Below, in pieces: positions 24,801 to 40,022 of a DNA stretch of 64,000 nucleotides. Origin of the DNA: Adineta vaga (lineage: Eukaryota > Rotifera). The first letter of the stretch is position 1; every line of letters starts with the position of its first letter. The notes beneath the pieces are model-generated. The model was not told where the DNA came from and made no database searches. It was given only the letters and a program-made list of their open reading frames with translations. Position numbers and translations under genes: made by a program. The stretch covers positions 8,804,001 through 8,868,000 of the forward strand of contig CP075494.1 in the NCBI GenBank assembly GCA_021613535.1. The letters run 5' to 3'.

Positions 24801-27137
24801 GTATTCGTTTCATTGAATGTCGATTGTTGTTTCTGTTGTTCCATAATCAAGGCAAGGCCATCATTTGTCAATAGAGTACTATGATTAATCATCGTCTAGA
24901 GATATACAGAACTTAATATATGCTAAAATAACATCAATTGATATTATTACTTCTGTTCGTTGCCAAAGGTCATCAAGTTGAATTGATATTTGATCAATAT
25001 CTTCTTTACAGTTGTGATTATTATTAGTAGTAGTTGTCGTAGATCGATACGAATCGGAAACAAGGAAAATTGTATTTATATCAGGTGATTCCTGAAATTC
25101 ATGAGTTAATTGTTGAAAATTCGTTTGAATTTCTTGAAAACGTTGTTCAAAATGACGTAAAGCAAGACAATGATTTAAACGTGTTTTATGTCTTGACCAA
25201 AATTGTAAAAGAATTGATTGAATACAATCAAGATGTGTTAAAGTACTAGAAAAAAATATTGATTTCTTTATAAAAGAAGAGAGAAGAAAAAAGAAGAATT
25301 TCTTCTTAACATGATGTATACACTTACTCAAGACATGCACGAGCATGTGCCGATCGATCTGGTGATAGAATACGTTGATGTTGAATATCATTATTCTTGT
25401 CAAGTATGTTATGCTGAGATGATGATGATGACTGTTTATGCTCTTGGCGAATAATACATAAAAGTGACTGACCCCACCTAGAATGTATGTTTCGAAGGAC
25501 AGAATAAAGCAAGAGAGTAAGTATGTCGAAAGAAATGATGATGATCAACATCGAGATACATATATATATATGTATATATATAGTCATTTAGTGTAAAGGG
25601 ATAGAAAAAAAAGAAAGAAAAGAAAAGAAAGAGAACAATATAACATACTATATGATACAAATGTTGTACATGTTAAGATTATAGGAGATATATATTTTAT
25701 TATAAAACTTGTTTACTTACGTTTGAATTCTTCGCAATTCATGTTCAAGTTCATTTTTTTGTGTTAAATGTTGTATAAGAATTTTTTGTGTCAATTCAAC
25801 AGCATCAGGAAATTCACTTTGATCGCAAAATTTTATAAATATAGAAACCATTTCACTAAATTCATATACTGATTGAGTTAATTTTTCAATAATCTTAACA
25901 AAGAAGAAGATAAGCCTGATTAGAAATCTTAATGAACAAGTATTACAGCTCGTTGTTCAATCCAATCAAATAGACGAAAATCAATAAAACCACCTAAATC
26001 TTTCGATAATTGACTTGGATGGATATATTCATGTAATTCTGCTAAACTTTCACAAATAATCAACTAAAAAATGATCATATAAATTCTAAAAAATAGATCT
26101 TTTTCATATAAACATACCGAATGTGTTGAAATTTTGTTACTTAAAATTATGAATTGAGATAAAGCTCGTTGCATCCATGAACTGGGTCGAAGTAGATAGA
26201 TCGATTGAATTGAATAAGGAAAATAATTCTATGGAAGACGAAGAAAACAAATGTGTATTCGTTGAACATTTTGGTTTACGTAACTTATCGATACTAAGTA
26301 AAGAAATTCTTTCTGAGGTTTCTATTATGTTTTCATTACACTTGAAGAGATTGACTCATACATACATTACTGTTATACGATTGGTTTATTCAAAATACGA
26401 TGGATTCTTCGAAAACTATCAATCATTATCTACCTCAATATGCGTCAAAATCGATTTAACAGTCATCCATCGATCTGATCGTCGATCAATAATAATAATA
26501 AAGCCAAGTTGACGTTCATGTTCACTGAAATGATTAAATATATACACAATAAGATATATCATTAAAATCTACCTTGGTATTTGAGTTAAATATGTAACCA
26601 ATCTTTTATATTTTCCTTGGGTTAATTCATTAAATGGATTGTCTGGAAAAGTTAAAATTGGACAATTTTCACTTGTTCCACCTGTAAGAAATGCAAATCT
26701 TTCATTTAATAAATCTGCGATGGATAAAACATCAATGGATTTGTCTGGAGAGTTACATTCTATGAAATAGAAAAGCAAATACTGAACTATTCAATAAAAA
26801 ATCATACCTAAAGATAAATAAAAGTTTTGCAATTCATTTTCACTATACAAATTCATGATTTAACTAACAGTCAAATGAACACTGTCTATTCTACTTTATA
26901 GACATTGTAGAAAAAAGATGTTTATTCAAGAAAACAAATATACAATAATTATAGATGAACAATTTTACCTTCTATAGATTCAATAATATCATATTCAGAT
27001 GTATCGAATGAGTTGTGACGAATAATTATTTCTTGATTATCTTCTTGAGAATCTTCACGTAATGTTGATAATCGAGTAAAATATTCGAGATTAAAAAATC
27101 GACCAAAAGAATGTTGTGTCGTATTCGATTTGCTCAT
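21837..27137 (-). CDS. MCF2L: MCF2/Dbl-family Rho GEF (Sec14 - spectrin-like - DH - PH), frameshifted in DH
   Basis: Exchange factor for Rho-family GTPases. The N-terminal CRAL-TRIO/Sec14 domain shows ADLLNERFAFLTGG, PILTFPD and GFIIIIDRRSDRWMTVKSIL. A spectrin-repeat-like coiled-coil region follows over many exons. The DH domain shows VYVEELRTIIEGYMVKFDDP, LPDIYAFHDRVFLRDLQQIY and DSYLLKPIQRITQYQLLLK. The PH domain shows RDIFLFERVILLCKK. This order is that of MCF2, MCF2L and MCF2L2. Near 23690-23700, after DDPELL, the frame shifts by one base and reaches a stop within a few codons; the correct DH frame resumes at PMISQNKSVLF. A 26 base GT-AG segment there could in principle be spliced in frame, but it is far shorter than other introns in the window. 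Two candidate first exons are present (see the entry at 26969-27137). Confidence 0.87.
26969..27137 (-). other. Candidate alternative first coding exon of the MCF2-like gene
   Basis: This 169 base exon starts with ATG (MSKSNTTQHSFGRFF) and ends in phase 1 before GTAAAAT. A second candidate first exon, 26856-26808 (MNLYSENELQNFYLSL), also ends in phase 1 before GTATGAT. Both would join in frame to the Sec14 exon starting at 26759 and create the same glutamate codon. The two exons cannot be spliced to each other in frame: every acceptor I tried between them meets a stop. That pattern suggests alternative promoters with mutually exclusive N-termini. Inference from phase only. Confidence 0.5.
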
Positions 27138-28814
27138 ATTGATGTCTTCGATAAATATATGTAATCGTAAGTTAAAACGTGTCGTGCTAAGAAAAAGAAA
27201 GAGAAGAAGTGAATCTCATTAGAATTGACTATCTTGGTATGAAAAGAAGATCGATTCATATATATTTGTCACGTCAAGTATAGAATCGATCGAACGAAAT
27301 ATAAAAGAAAAGAAAATCAATTGACAAATGTGTATTTGTATGTATGATTCTACGTAATTATAATGTCAGTTTCCTATAAATAATAATAGTAATGATGCTA
27401 TGCTTAGGTTTTTGTTTCAATGCTGATCATATTCATGTAAAAGAGATTATCAATGTTGTGTGAAAGAAAAGAAGGAAAGCCAAGTAAACGTTGCTTGCTC
27501 TTTCACGTACTTTTAAATGCGAGGATCAACGTTTTGATGAGAAATTTAGACAAGATATTATATAAGTTGATGAATATCAAGAGAAGGAAAGAGTTTTTCA
27601 GTGCTTTATTTTCAAATTGTAACAATAAAATTTCAGTTGAGTTAATCAACATTTTATATCTGTCAATTAGACTTTCCTTTTTTTAGTAAGAATTAGTTTA
27701 TTGTGTGTGTGTTGTATAGAAATCTCATAGGATTTACAGGAAAGATTTAATTGAAGTAAGTTGTATCCGAAGAAAAACAAAAAGACGTTTTTAATTGATC
27801 ATGACAGTTTTCGAACAAAAATTCGTTTATATAAAATTAATATTGAATCGATGGATTTTTGAGGGTGTGGGTTCATTTCGTATTTTTTCTTCAAAAAAAT
27901 ACTTAAGATCTGAATTCCAAACATCATTTTTACATTAGAAGTGAAAGAAAAATCGATCGTGTAGATCAGAAATTGTATCAATGGATATGAATCGCTACAA
28001 AAATATCCGATGTTCGCAACATTGTCGTTTCGTAGATTCAGGAAATCGATAATGAAAAATATGACATGTTAGCAGTAAATTGTTTAATGATTTAGAAAAC
28101 TATTCAGCGAAATCCAGCACGTCTTCATAAGAAGGAAATGAAATTAGTGCATTGTTATATCAGAAGTGATATTTATCTCTTTAGAATTGTTGGAATGAGT
28201 AAGATTGACATTTTGTAGTAAATAATACAAATCTATCTTTCATTTTTAACAGCATATATTCTGTATATGTTTATTAATTGATAGAGATCATTCTGAATCC
28301 TTACGAAACGAATAATTTCATGAATTGCCACTTTGAAATTGTGTCCTATTTTAGTTATACATGAGTACATATCGAACAAGAAAACATATATTATTTCTGT
28401 ACTAAGATTACTTTTCTAACTAAATGTTCCATGAAAAAAGCATGTTTGTCAATATTTTACTGATAAATTATGTGTCAATACATATATATATTACAAATAA
28501 ACGAGATAAAATAAACTTGTAAGAGATAGATGCTTTGACATTAACAAATAGACGTATACATACAAAATTGAAATTGATAATGAAGATTAATATACGACAA
28601 TGAAGCTGTACAGAAGATAAAAGAGAACAAAAGAATGGAAATACAAAGAGTATTATCAGAGAAAAAAAACAAATACGTAATGAGACTCGTATTGCTTCAC
28701 AGTAGTTAAGAATTTCACTGTCGAAGGCAGACTAAGACGAAATATAAAGAAAAAGAAAAAGGAAAAGAAAGAGATAAACAATGAAAACAACAACATTGAA
28801 CTACAATAACGAAT
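27138..28814. other. 1.7 kb intergenic region
   Basis: Lies between the Dbl-family gene's 5' end and the Rab27 3' end. It is AT-rich. The few frames present (for example 27453-27686 on +) show no motif or splice support. No RNA gene recognised. Confidence 0.45.
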
Positions 28815-30334
28815 TTAACAGGCACAAGCTGCCTCTTCTTGCGTCGATGGTGCCGGGGGTGGTTGTCGTACAGGAAATATCGATTTATCTAAATAAAAAA
28901 TAGACAATTTAGTGATAAGTTAAAAGCACAATAGATCTCTTTTCAATTTTGTCTAGTCTTAACAATATTCATAATGAATGTGTCAAATTGTAGGTACAAA
29001 TATATCAGAATTGGATTTAGAAAAGTAGTTCAAAGTAGAATCGATTATTGAATTAGAGGAAATCTCAAAGTAGTTTTTTCGATCGTTATACTTTTTATAT
29101 CTGAACGGAGAATAAATATCCGGTTTGTGACGTATGAGATAAGTATCGCAGATAAAATATCTCAAATAATAAGCTCTCAGTATTTCGAATATTTTTTCTT
29201 TAATAAATCTAATCATTACTGTAGGATAAGTCATCAAAAACTACATCCGAAGATATACAAATTTACGAAATACTTCCAAAAGCTCATTTTACGGATGAAA
29301 TAGTATTTGTTTTTCTCTGATTCTCAACGTTCCCATTCAGACTAAGAATAGAATCAATAAAGATCATGATAACCTTGAAGTGATGGAATTTTTTACTCTA
29401 AATTTACCATAGAATGTTCTCGAGTAGAAATAGATATAAAACAAGCAGCAGTCAATCCTCCCCCCTCTGTCTCTCTTCTTTTATCTAATCGAAATCCATT
29501 AGTTGAAAATTTTCTGTCATTCGATTTCTTCATATAAAAAAAAACAAACGTCACTCATCTATTTTACTTACCAATCGTTTTTTCCATTCGTAACATGACT
29601 TTTTCTAATAGGATTTCGATGCTTTCTTTAACATTTTGTGCTGTAAATGCACTTGTTTCAATATATGGTAGAGAATATTTATCGGCTAATTCTTTGGCAC
29701 GTGTTTGAGATATGACACGTGCATCTTCACGATCAGCTTTATTGCCAACAAGTATCACATCAGGATCTTCACAATACGCATGACATTGTAATTGAGCAAG
29801 CCAATTACGTACATTAAGAAATGATTGTTCAGATGTTAAATCAAACATTAATATAAAGCCCATGGCATCACGAAAAAATGCTGTTGTTAAACTTCGAAAC
29901 CTAAAAAAAATATAAAATTTATAGAAAAGAAAGAAGTAAAAGTTGAATTTTATTTTTACCGTTCTTGTCCAGCCTAGAAAAGGTAAAATATTTATGTAAG
30001 ATGTGATTAATAGTGTTAAGAAGAATAATATTTACTGTATCCCATAATTGGAGATGAATTCGATAGGGTTTTGCATTGGGTGGAGTTTTGGGTCGATAAA
30101 CGACACGTTTTTCACGAAAATCAATGCCAACAGTTGAAATAAACTTTGGATTAAATTGACTATCTGTATATTGATAAAGAAACGTTGTTTTTCCTAAATG
30201 AAAATATTCATTTGTTTTTCTTTTGTATGTCATAAGTAAAAATTTTTGTTCATACCAACGCCTGAATCTCCTAATGCAAGAAATTTGATTAAATAATCAT
30301 ATTCGATCGATGAAGTTATCATTGAGTCACCCAT
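28815..30334 (-). CDS. RAB27A: Rab27 small GTPase
   Basis: Rab27 controls docking and exocytosis of secretory and lysosome-related vesicles. The sequence shows [19 protein letters not shown] (P-loop), [15 protein letters not shown] (switch I region), [20 protein letters not shown] (split over short exons), GNKAD and ETSA for guanine recognition. These are close to animal Rab27 and include its specific FREKRVVYR wording. The last exon (28815-28890) lies after a long intron of about 683 bases and encodes a proline-rich tail ending EEAACAC, a CxC-type double geranylgeranylation site. The start at 30334 gives [18 protein letters not shown], matching the usual Rab27 N-terminus; the frame is open further upstream through a Thr repeat but has no ATG. 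Apparently intact. Confidence 0.95.
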
Positions 30335-31233
30335 TACTGTTGTTGTCGTTGTTGTTGTTTTTTCTGTAACACCACCAGCACGTGACGACTGATGGAACGA
30401 CGTCGTGCTCTCACTGTCAGTATTTCTAGAAAAGAACGAAGAAGAAAAGGAGAAAAAACTCGAGAATTGGTTTTGCTTCTAATTTATCTCGTTTCACTGA
30501 GTTATACTGATTATGATGATAATGATTGTTCGTATTTTAGATTGACATCCAAAGAAACTAGTGAAGAAAGAAAAGTAACAAGAGCAAGCAAGAAAATTAT
30601 CTCTAACTATCACACAGTTGCTTTAGCCACTGACCGACTACAGTCTACACAAACGAAGATGATCGACTACAAGACGAGAAAGAGATGGCATCCTCAAGCT
30701 TCTTTTTTCTTTCTTTTTTTTTCTTCTTTTCCTTCTTTGTGTACTCGTTTTTCTCTCTCAGATTGTCATCGTGTGCAAACGCACAAAAAAAGTATTCCGA
30801 GAAGAGAGAAAGAATGGGTGGAAGAGAAAAAAATATAGATGCTAATATATAGCAAAGAGAAAAACGAAAGAAAAGGAAAAAATAGTGACATTGACTGAAT
30901 GTAAGAATGAGTGACTCTCAAGAGAAAAACGAACAAACGGGAGTTGCCTTCGTCAGCAACATGTCATCATTTGTCGCTAGCTATATGTAGTCTTATAACT
31001 TGATAGGAAAACATGAGAGGAAGGATGTTTGTAGGCGACGAGAGGGAATTGACAAAAAAAAAGAAAAAGAAAGTTAGTGAGTTATCATTATCATCTCTCT
31101 GTTCTAACTATGGAACAAAAACGAAAAAAAATAATATAGAACAAAACAAAAAGAGTTTTATAACAATAAAAAGAAACAATAACAACAACAAGAAGAAGCT
31201 GTTGTTTCCATGACAAGAAAAGTATTTACAAAG
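30335..31233. other. Intergenic: Rab27 upstream region / AMPK gamma 3' side
   Basis: Both flanking genes are on the minus strand, so this stretch holds the Rab27 promoter and the AMPK gamma 3' untranslated region. The 148-codon plus-strand frame at 30392-30838 is Lys/Arg/Ser-rich and motif-free. I do not regard it as a gene. Confidence 0.5.
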
Positions 31234-34166
31234 TTATGTATCCATGGGTTCACTTTCAAAAACAGGTACCATTGTATTACTTGTTGTAGATGTATTGGAA
31301 TTAGTACGACTTAAATCTAGAAGAAAAAAAAGCGAATCTTATTATTTTTATTAAAGGAATATTAATTGAAGAATTAATATCTTACTTTCAAATTTTGACA
31401 CGAGAAATCTCATGAGATCGGACATGGAAAAAATACCAATAATATGTTTATTTTCATTCACAATGATCAAGCGATGCACCTACATATATATTATATATTG
31501 ATCATGTTATAAAAAGAATTCTACTACAATTGAATGCGGCATTCAATTAGTGCAAAAAGAAATGAAAGAAAAATAGTAGGCGGTACACCTTGTATCTTTT
31601 TTATTTCTCGTATTCTCAAACGACTAACAATAATAATATTTCTTTACCTCTCGAGTAACGAATCTATCCATTAATTCAAATAATTGATCGGTCATTTTAC
31701 AAGTTACCAATTGATGAGTATTATGATCATGTACGAGATCGAGTATATCACATAATGGTATATCAAGATTAGCATAAGTACTTGTTGCTGCTAAATGCTA
31801 TTACAACAGCCATTGCTTATGTTCAATAGACAAAGACTTTCTTACCATGATATCAAATTTGGAATAAACATCACGTACTCGTTTTTCACTATCAACAACT
31901 GGTAATGCTGATATACGTAAAGTTTGAAATGTACGAAGAACTTCGATTAATTTTGTTTGTAAATCAATCTATTAAATAAGAAAATAATGTATGTTTTTGA
32001 TCTTCCTTTGATAGTTAAGTATTATCATAATTTTACTGTTGCTCTATTTTTCAATAGGAAAAACACCGCCTTCTTTTTTCTCATGCGATAAAAATGTTTG
32101 TTGATTCTAATTAGTACGCACAGATTCCGTTCAGATCTTTTCAATAAAAATCATGTCTTTTGTTTTGAAACTAAATATACTCTAATAAATATTGTTTTAG
32201 TTTGACTCGTGAACATATGTCTTTAGAAGATAAGAAAACAAGCAATCTATAATGTCACTAAGCGGATATTTTCTTGTTTCTTAATTGCTTGTGAGATACA
32301 CTCAAATGCTAATTGTTTTTTTTGTTCTTTTTCTTGAAAATGTTAAAGAAAGAAGTCTTATATTCGAGAAGATTCAATAAGAACTATTGAAGATAATAAC
32401 AAATTAAGTCAAGTTGATTGCATACTTTGATATTTAGAAATACTTTCAATTTTCGTGATAGTCAAACATACAAATTTTGCACTGTGTTTTATTATATAAT
32501 CGGATTCGAAATATTTTTCATATTTACACGACTTTTATCTGCATAGTTTATATTGAAATTATCAAATTCACGTCTTTTCTTTTTCATGAAAAGTCTGCCT
32601 AGAAATTCATTGAACCCTTTCACACGCGTTGGTATTTATCAACTGATATGGGAAAATGTCATGCGTTCATCTTATTTATAACATACCATGACTAAATTTT
32701 CATAAGTACCAATTTTAAGTTCTTCTAAAGTTTGATGAATGAAATGTGGTTGAGGTAAATCATAGATCTAATTAGAGATAAAAACTAAAGTAATAATCGT
32801 ACAAGAAAATCCTTTCACATACGTATAAATATAAGAATTTTAATATACGTTTATGAGTTATAAGAAATAGAAAATTATGTGACAATGGATCAATCACGGG
32901 TATACGATGAATATTATGTTCAAGTAATGTAAATATTGCTGTATATAAACTAGAATCAATTGATCTATTTCGAAACAATTGATCAACAGAAATCAACTTA
33001 CTTTGCTTCTGGTGGAAGTTGAACTATGTTTCGATTATCAGCAGTTTTTTGCTTGAGTAAATCTTGTTTCCATTCAAGTATCGATGAAGTTTCAAGAGCA
33101 TCGACACTATTCTAAATATACAATGAATACAATCAGATTTGAGACAAGCTTATCCTTTGTAATCAGAAGAATTATTACTTACATCTTTGATCTTCTCAAT
33201 AGAAAATAAATAAGATGAATTTTTATAATTCAAAAGCATCAGATGATACTATCTTTCATGATCTTTTCTCTTCGATACAACATTGACGTAAGTAGAACGA
33301 ACCCTTCTTTCGTTTTACACGAGTAAATACATTGATTTTCATACATCAAATGGTACGCGAAAAGATATATTTAGATATTCAACTGTAAAAAGACTATTCA
33401 GCTTCATCATAGTAGAAAATATTTTAAACTGAATTTCTTTGTTTTGGAGTAGTAGACGGATATGAACTCTACTGGCTTTTACGAGATGAGATTATTGAGT
33501 TTTGAAAGGCTGGTTTTAAGCTATTGCGTCGAAGTAAAGATACCGATGCATCGACTCTGCATTTTCGTTACTAATAGTGTCAATTGTTATTGGAATATTT
33601 CGTGAAAATGAATAGATTTTTCTTCAATTATAGATACACAATCGATCTGTTCACGTTCCTTATAGCGAAACTACGCTACATTAGAAAAACGGGTTATTTT
33701 CAAACGATTCTATTTAACAAATTCAACATATCTTTACCCATTTTGTATCATATGCAGTAATAAGCATATTAATAAAATCACTTATTGTAATTACACCAAT
33801 CGTTGAAGATGTTGGTGAATGCCATACAAGTGCTGTTCGAACACCATTGAATACAAGTGCAAAGAAAGCTTTACGAATCGATAAACGAGCATCAAGTAAT
33901 AATACTTTGCCGCTTTTAGGCATACAATCATAACAGGTATGTGTTGAAAAGAATGATTGATAGATTTCATCTGAATCTATACAAACGATTATTAAACATT
34001 CATTCTTACATAATCATTATTAGAAACTTACTTATTCGATGATAACTATCATGTCGAACACGTTTTGAACGAAATTCCTAGAAGAATAAGTTGAATATAT
34101 CAACAAAGATAACATTTGACTTACTATTAAAGCAGCTGGTTCAATAACAATACAATTGAGAGACAT
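31234..34166 (-). CDS. PRKAG: AMP-activated protein kinase gamma subunit (four CBS repeats)
   Basis: Regulatory subunit that senses AMP/ADP/ATP and controls the AMPK heterotrimer. CBS1: LSIRKAFFALVFNGVRTAL with ITISDFINML. CBS2: EHNIHRIPVIDPLSHNFLF with THKRILKFL. CBS3: RISALPVVDSEKRVRDVYSK. CBS4: REVHRLIIVNENKHIIGIFS with SDLMRFL. The nucleotide-contact aspartates corresponding to ITISD, SKFD and SMSD are present, as is the arginine of THKR. The short N-terminus (MSLNCIVIEP) resembles the short gamma1-like form, not the long gamma2/3 forms. The tail ends in ESEPMDT. Two introns are unusually long for this window: about 705 bases (31980-32690) and about 620 bases (33115-33737). No disruption seen. 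Confidence 0.95.
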
Positions 34167-35171
34167 CGAAATCGTTTTTTTTTCTTCTGTATATACTTAA
34201 AAACAAAAATATAAGAGAATATATACTATCACATCGTAAACTTTACTGGTCAATACGACAATAGAATGTTAACTATGCGATTGAGTTAGTCAGTATATAC
34301 ATATATATTTACGCAATCAATATTTTCTACGTCGAGTAATTGATATTTTTTCTTTGCAATCGCTCGTGATTATCTCTTGACATATTGATTTTTTTTACGA
34401 TGAAATCAATAACTCTGACATTATCCTTTTTTTTTAACAATCAAAACGACGATCTCTATTGCGCAAAAGAAAAATGCAACTAGGTTATCTCTTACAATTT
34501 TTCAACTATTCTTTCTTTATCAATTAATATTTGTATGCATATTCGACTTATTTTTAGCACATAGAAACAGTCATGTGCTTTTTTCAAGACGAAATAATAA
34601 TGATTGTTCTCTCCCGGTGCTTATTTTTAAGAGCAATAGAACGCTTTACTCTTTCGTCAGTAGATTATTTTCATCGTAATTATCAACGAAACTATTTATC
34701 CCATTCTTTTACTCAAATAAACTTTACGTGCAAATTTAATTACTCGAAAAAAATGTCGAGTTTTATTGAACTATTCGTTTTATATTTTCATTGATCATTC
34801 AAAATTTCACTGTAAAAATACATATTGATTCGATTTTGATCTTGAAAAACGAACAATGATCACGAAAATTAAAGAAAAGAATGTTAAAAGCATATTTATT
34901 GATTAAAAAAACGAAAAAATCAAAACAATTTTCACTTTATTTCACTGGAATACTATTCTAAGCAATTGCGAAGTTCATTCTATATCGCTCGAATTCTAAC
35001 GAATAGAAAAACTATCGTTTCCCTCTATGTTTCATTCATTTGCGCTACAAGCATTGTTATTAATTTAATGACATACTAACTTATGATTGGTTATTGTCGT
35101 TCTTTTTTTCTTTCATAGTGTATGTCACATATATATTGGCATGAGATTGATAAAGTGATTTGAGTGAGAAG
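34167..35171. promoter_or_regulatory. Divergent promoter region, AMPK gamma (-) / MKK7 (+)
   Basis: About 1 kb separating two head-to-head starts, so both promoters must lie here. It is AT-rich. No defined core element stands out and no gene is visible. Confidence 0.45.
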
Positions 35172-36928
35172 ATGCAAATGCCACCTCCACCACCTTCGTC
35201 ATCGTCTGATGGTGGTTATCTAGGCATGCCAGCAATGTCATCTCGTTTGAAACTACTTGAAGAAAAGATTCTTCGTCAAATCGGTCCATTTGATCCTTCG
35301 ACAACAACAACAACAACAGCAGCAACAGGCCCAACAACACCAACAACTATCAATCGACCTACAAGAGGAATTAATAGTCCTCAAATTCGACAATTACCAA
35401 GTAAGGAAAAGAAACAAGACTTTCATGTATATTCTAAATGTCTTTTTTGGATGTTCAGCTAGTTTAAATAGTCCTTCGACTTCACGTGCAAGTTCAGCTC
35501 CACCTATACGTAAAGGTGTCTTTCATTTACCACTTTCTCCACTTCAAACAACTCCAAATAATACCAGGTATATACCGAATAAAATAAGATTGTTTACAAT
35601 AAAAAATTGAATCATTAATTCGTTTAGTGAATATACCCAAGCTAAATATCAAGAGGTGCTGAAAAATTCGGGTTTATTACATATTAATGGAGAAGTAAAT
35701 GAAATGATTGAAATGATTTTTGTAAAATTTTAATTTTTTTCTCTTATAGCAAAAACGTACTGGTCTTAAAGAACTTTTGAATATTTCCATTCTTGGTTAT
35801 GGTTCCTGTGGTCAAGTTTATAAAATGGAACACATATCAAGTAAAACAGAACTTGCTGTTAAAATTATGCATCGAACGGCTTCCGATGAAGAGAATAAAC
35901 GAATTATAATGGATTTAGATGTGATTATTAAAAGTTATAATTTTCCATATATTGTTAGATGTGTTGGATATTTTATTAATTCCGTATGTCAATGAATTTC
36001 GATGAAAGAAGAGCAGTATTTTTTTGATTTGATGCTTTTAGACGGATGTTTGGATTTGTATGGAATTAATGGCATCATGTTTTGATAAACTTCTAAAACT
36101 TATTCAACAACCAATGCCTGAATCTGTTCTAGGCAAATTAACATTTTCTGTAAGGAAAACATAATTCAAAAATACTCTATAATTTCATTTGTTTTGTTTT
36201 ATGTAGACAGTAACAGCTTTGAATTATTTAAAAGAAGCTCATGGAATTATTCATCGAGGTTCGTCGGAAATATCTGTTTCAATCGAATTTTATGTATAAG
36301 AATATCATATATTTAGATGTTAAACCATCGAATATTCTAATTGATGAATGCGGATCTATAAAACTTTGCGATTTTGGTATTAGTGGAGTATTGATTGAGT
36401 CAATGGCTAAGTCAAGAAATGCAGGCTGTGCAGCGTATATGTCACCAGAACGTATTGAACCATTAGATCCCACACGACCTGATTATGATATAAGAGCTGA
36501 TATTTGGAGTTTAGGAATTACCTTGGTAAGTTTCAATTTTTGAAATTCTTTCTCTTTGAAAAAGGAAACTATTCTAGATCGAACTTGCAACAAATGCTTA
36601 TCCATATTCCAATTGTCGATCTGATTTTGATGTTATGTCACGTATTGTTACTGAAAGTTCGCCACAATTACCTACTCATCTAACATTTTCCGATAATTTC
36701 CGATCATTTGTTGATATGTGGTTAGTAATGCAAATGATAAAGATCTTTTTATGTTTTAATCTTGTTTTTTGTTTTATTTTTAGTTTAATTAAAAATTATA
36801 AAGAAAGACCTAAATATGGTGAATTAATGCTTCATCCATTTTTTATCCAATCACGTGACGAATCATTTGATGTTGCCAGTTGGTATCGAGATGTGACAAG
36901 AACGGCGAATGAGAAACAACGCCGGTGA
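35172..36928 (+). CDS. MAP2K7: MAP kinase kinase 7 (JNK activator)
   Basis: Dual-specificity kinase that phosphorylates JNK. Seven or so exons with short introns. The N-terminal arm has a Pro tract and a basic/hydrophobic JNK-docking-like stretch (RLKLLEEKILRQI), then a Ser/Pro-rich linker. Kinase motifs: GYGSCGQVYK glycine loop, LAVKIMHR lysine, EENKRIIMDLDVIIKS, TDVWICMELM, HRDVKPSN (an intron splits the HRD codons), DFGISG, and AGCAAYMSPERI. The tail FDVASWYRDV matches the MKK7 DVD docking site. In the activation loop the MKK7 pattern SxAKT reads SMAKS, so the second phospho-acceptor is Ser instead of Thr. The ATG at 35172 is the first in the frame; a TTG at 35160 was ignored. Confidence 0.95.
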
Positions 36929-38120
36929 TCGAGGGTGTATGTGTATCTATTCTTTTCCTTCATTCGGTCATTTACGTATTTAACTTTGTTCTTTTCGAGT
37001 TCTATAAATTCTTTTTTCTTTTGTATTATCAGGCATATTTAGTTTGTCTAGTTAAGAATTATTCTTATTTTTTAGCGAGTATTCATTGTTACTCGTTTTT
37101 CCTTCTTCGTCTTCTTCTTCGTCTTTTTTCTTTGTCTAACATGTACATGATTGTGATTCGAAGGTGTTTTTATGAAAGAAAGACTGACAACAAATCTATA
37201 TAAAAATATTGTTCCTCGTTGTTTTTTCTTTCATAGAAACGGAATATCAATTTTGAAGTACTTCAAAAGACTCGGATATGAATACAATAAGATTCAAGTG
37301 AATTTGATTCATCTGCGGAACTAGTTCGAAAGCAAAGCTTTTGTATATCAAAACAATCAATGATGAAGAACTTTGATCTTTCATTAATAGTTATTTAGTC
37401 GTATCGTATCATACAAATCATTTTTTGATAGAATCATTAGATTTCCGTTACGGCATTACACTTGCTCTACTGATATAATTTATCGAAGAAAAGCTCATTC
37501 ATCTTTTGATTCTATTCCAATATTTGAAACTATTTTAAATTATTCTTCGATAATAGAATTTCTCGTTGTCATCGTTTCAGATAAAGAAGAAAAAAAAGAC
37601 ATTTTTCGTTCGAAGTAATAAGAAGCCGAAAAAAGGAAGCTAAATCGATTCATAAATAAATAATAAAATTAATATTCTTCTATTTAATTTCATTATCTTG
37701 AGAATAAATGACAAGCTGTTAATGTGTTCTGTCATCATGCTAGAAGAAAGTGTTTCTTCTGACAACAGGGATCAATAGCAACAGAATTACTTATGATGGC
37801 AGCCATTGTCGTTGGACATCTATGAAATCGGTTGACGACGTTAAATCATATTCGACAACAATGAGACGAGAAAAAAATGCGAGCAAGAGAAAAAAATTTT
37901 TTTCAAAACCTTTTTTAAGATTTCTTTTTGTTCCCTTCATTCATTTTACTTCACTGCTGTGAGTGTGTGTGTCCGTGCATCAAATAAATACATCCAACGA
38001 TCGAGACACACGCAGGTATTCGAAAGTTAAATACATAAATAAATTCGATAAGACGTTTAATTCTATAAAAGAAAAAAGAAGAATCTTTCTTTTCTTGTCT
38101 GATTGATATTTATACTGAGT
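36929..38120. other. Intergenic region MKK7 - tektin
   Basis: Holds the MKK7 3' untranslated region and the tektin promoter. Frames at 36925-37203 and 37750-37962 are motif-free and pyrimidine- or lysine-rich. I see no gene. Confidence 0.5.

Positions 38121-40022
<1,902 letters not shown>

Noticed and set aside
26177-26512. 111-codon plus-strand frame
   Set aside because: It is the antisense of Sec14-domain exons of the MCF2-like gene.
28983-29237. 84-codon minus-strand frame
   Set aside because: It lies within the long last intron of Rab27 and has no motif.
30392-30838. 148-codon plus-strand frame next to Rab27
   Set aside because: Lys/Arg/Ser-rich low-complexity sequence in the Rab27 upstream region, no homology signal.
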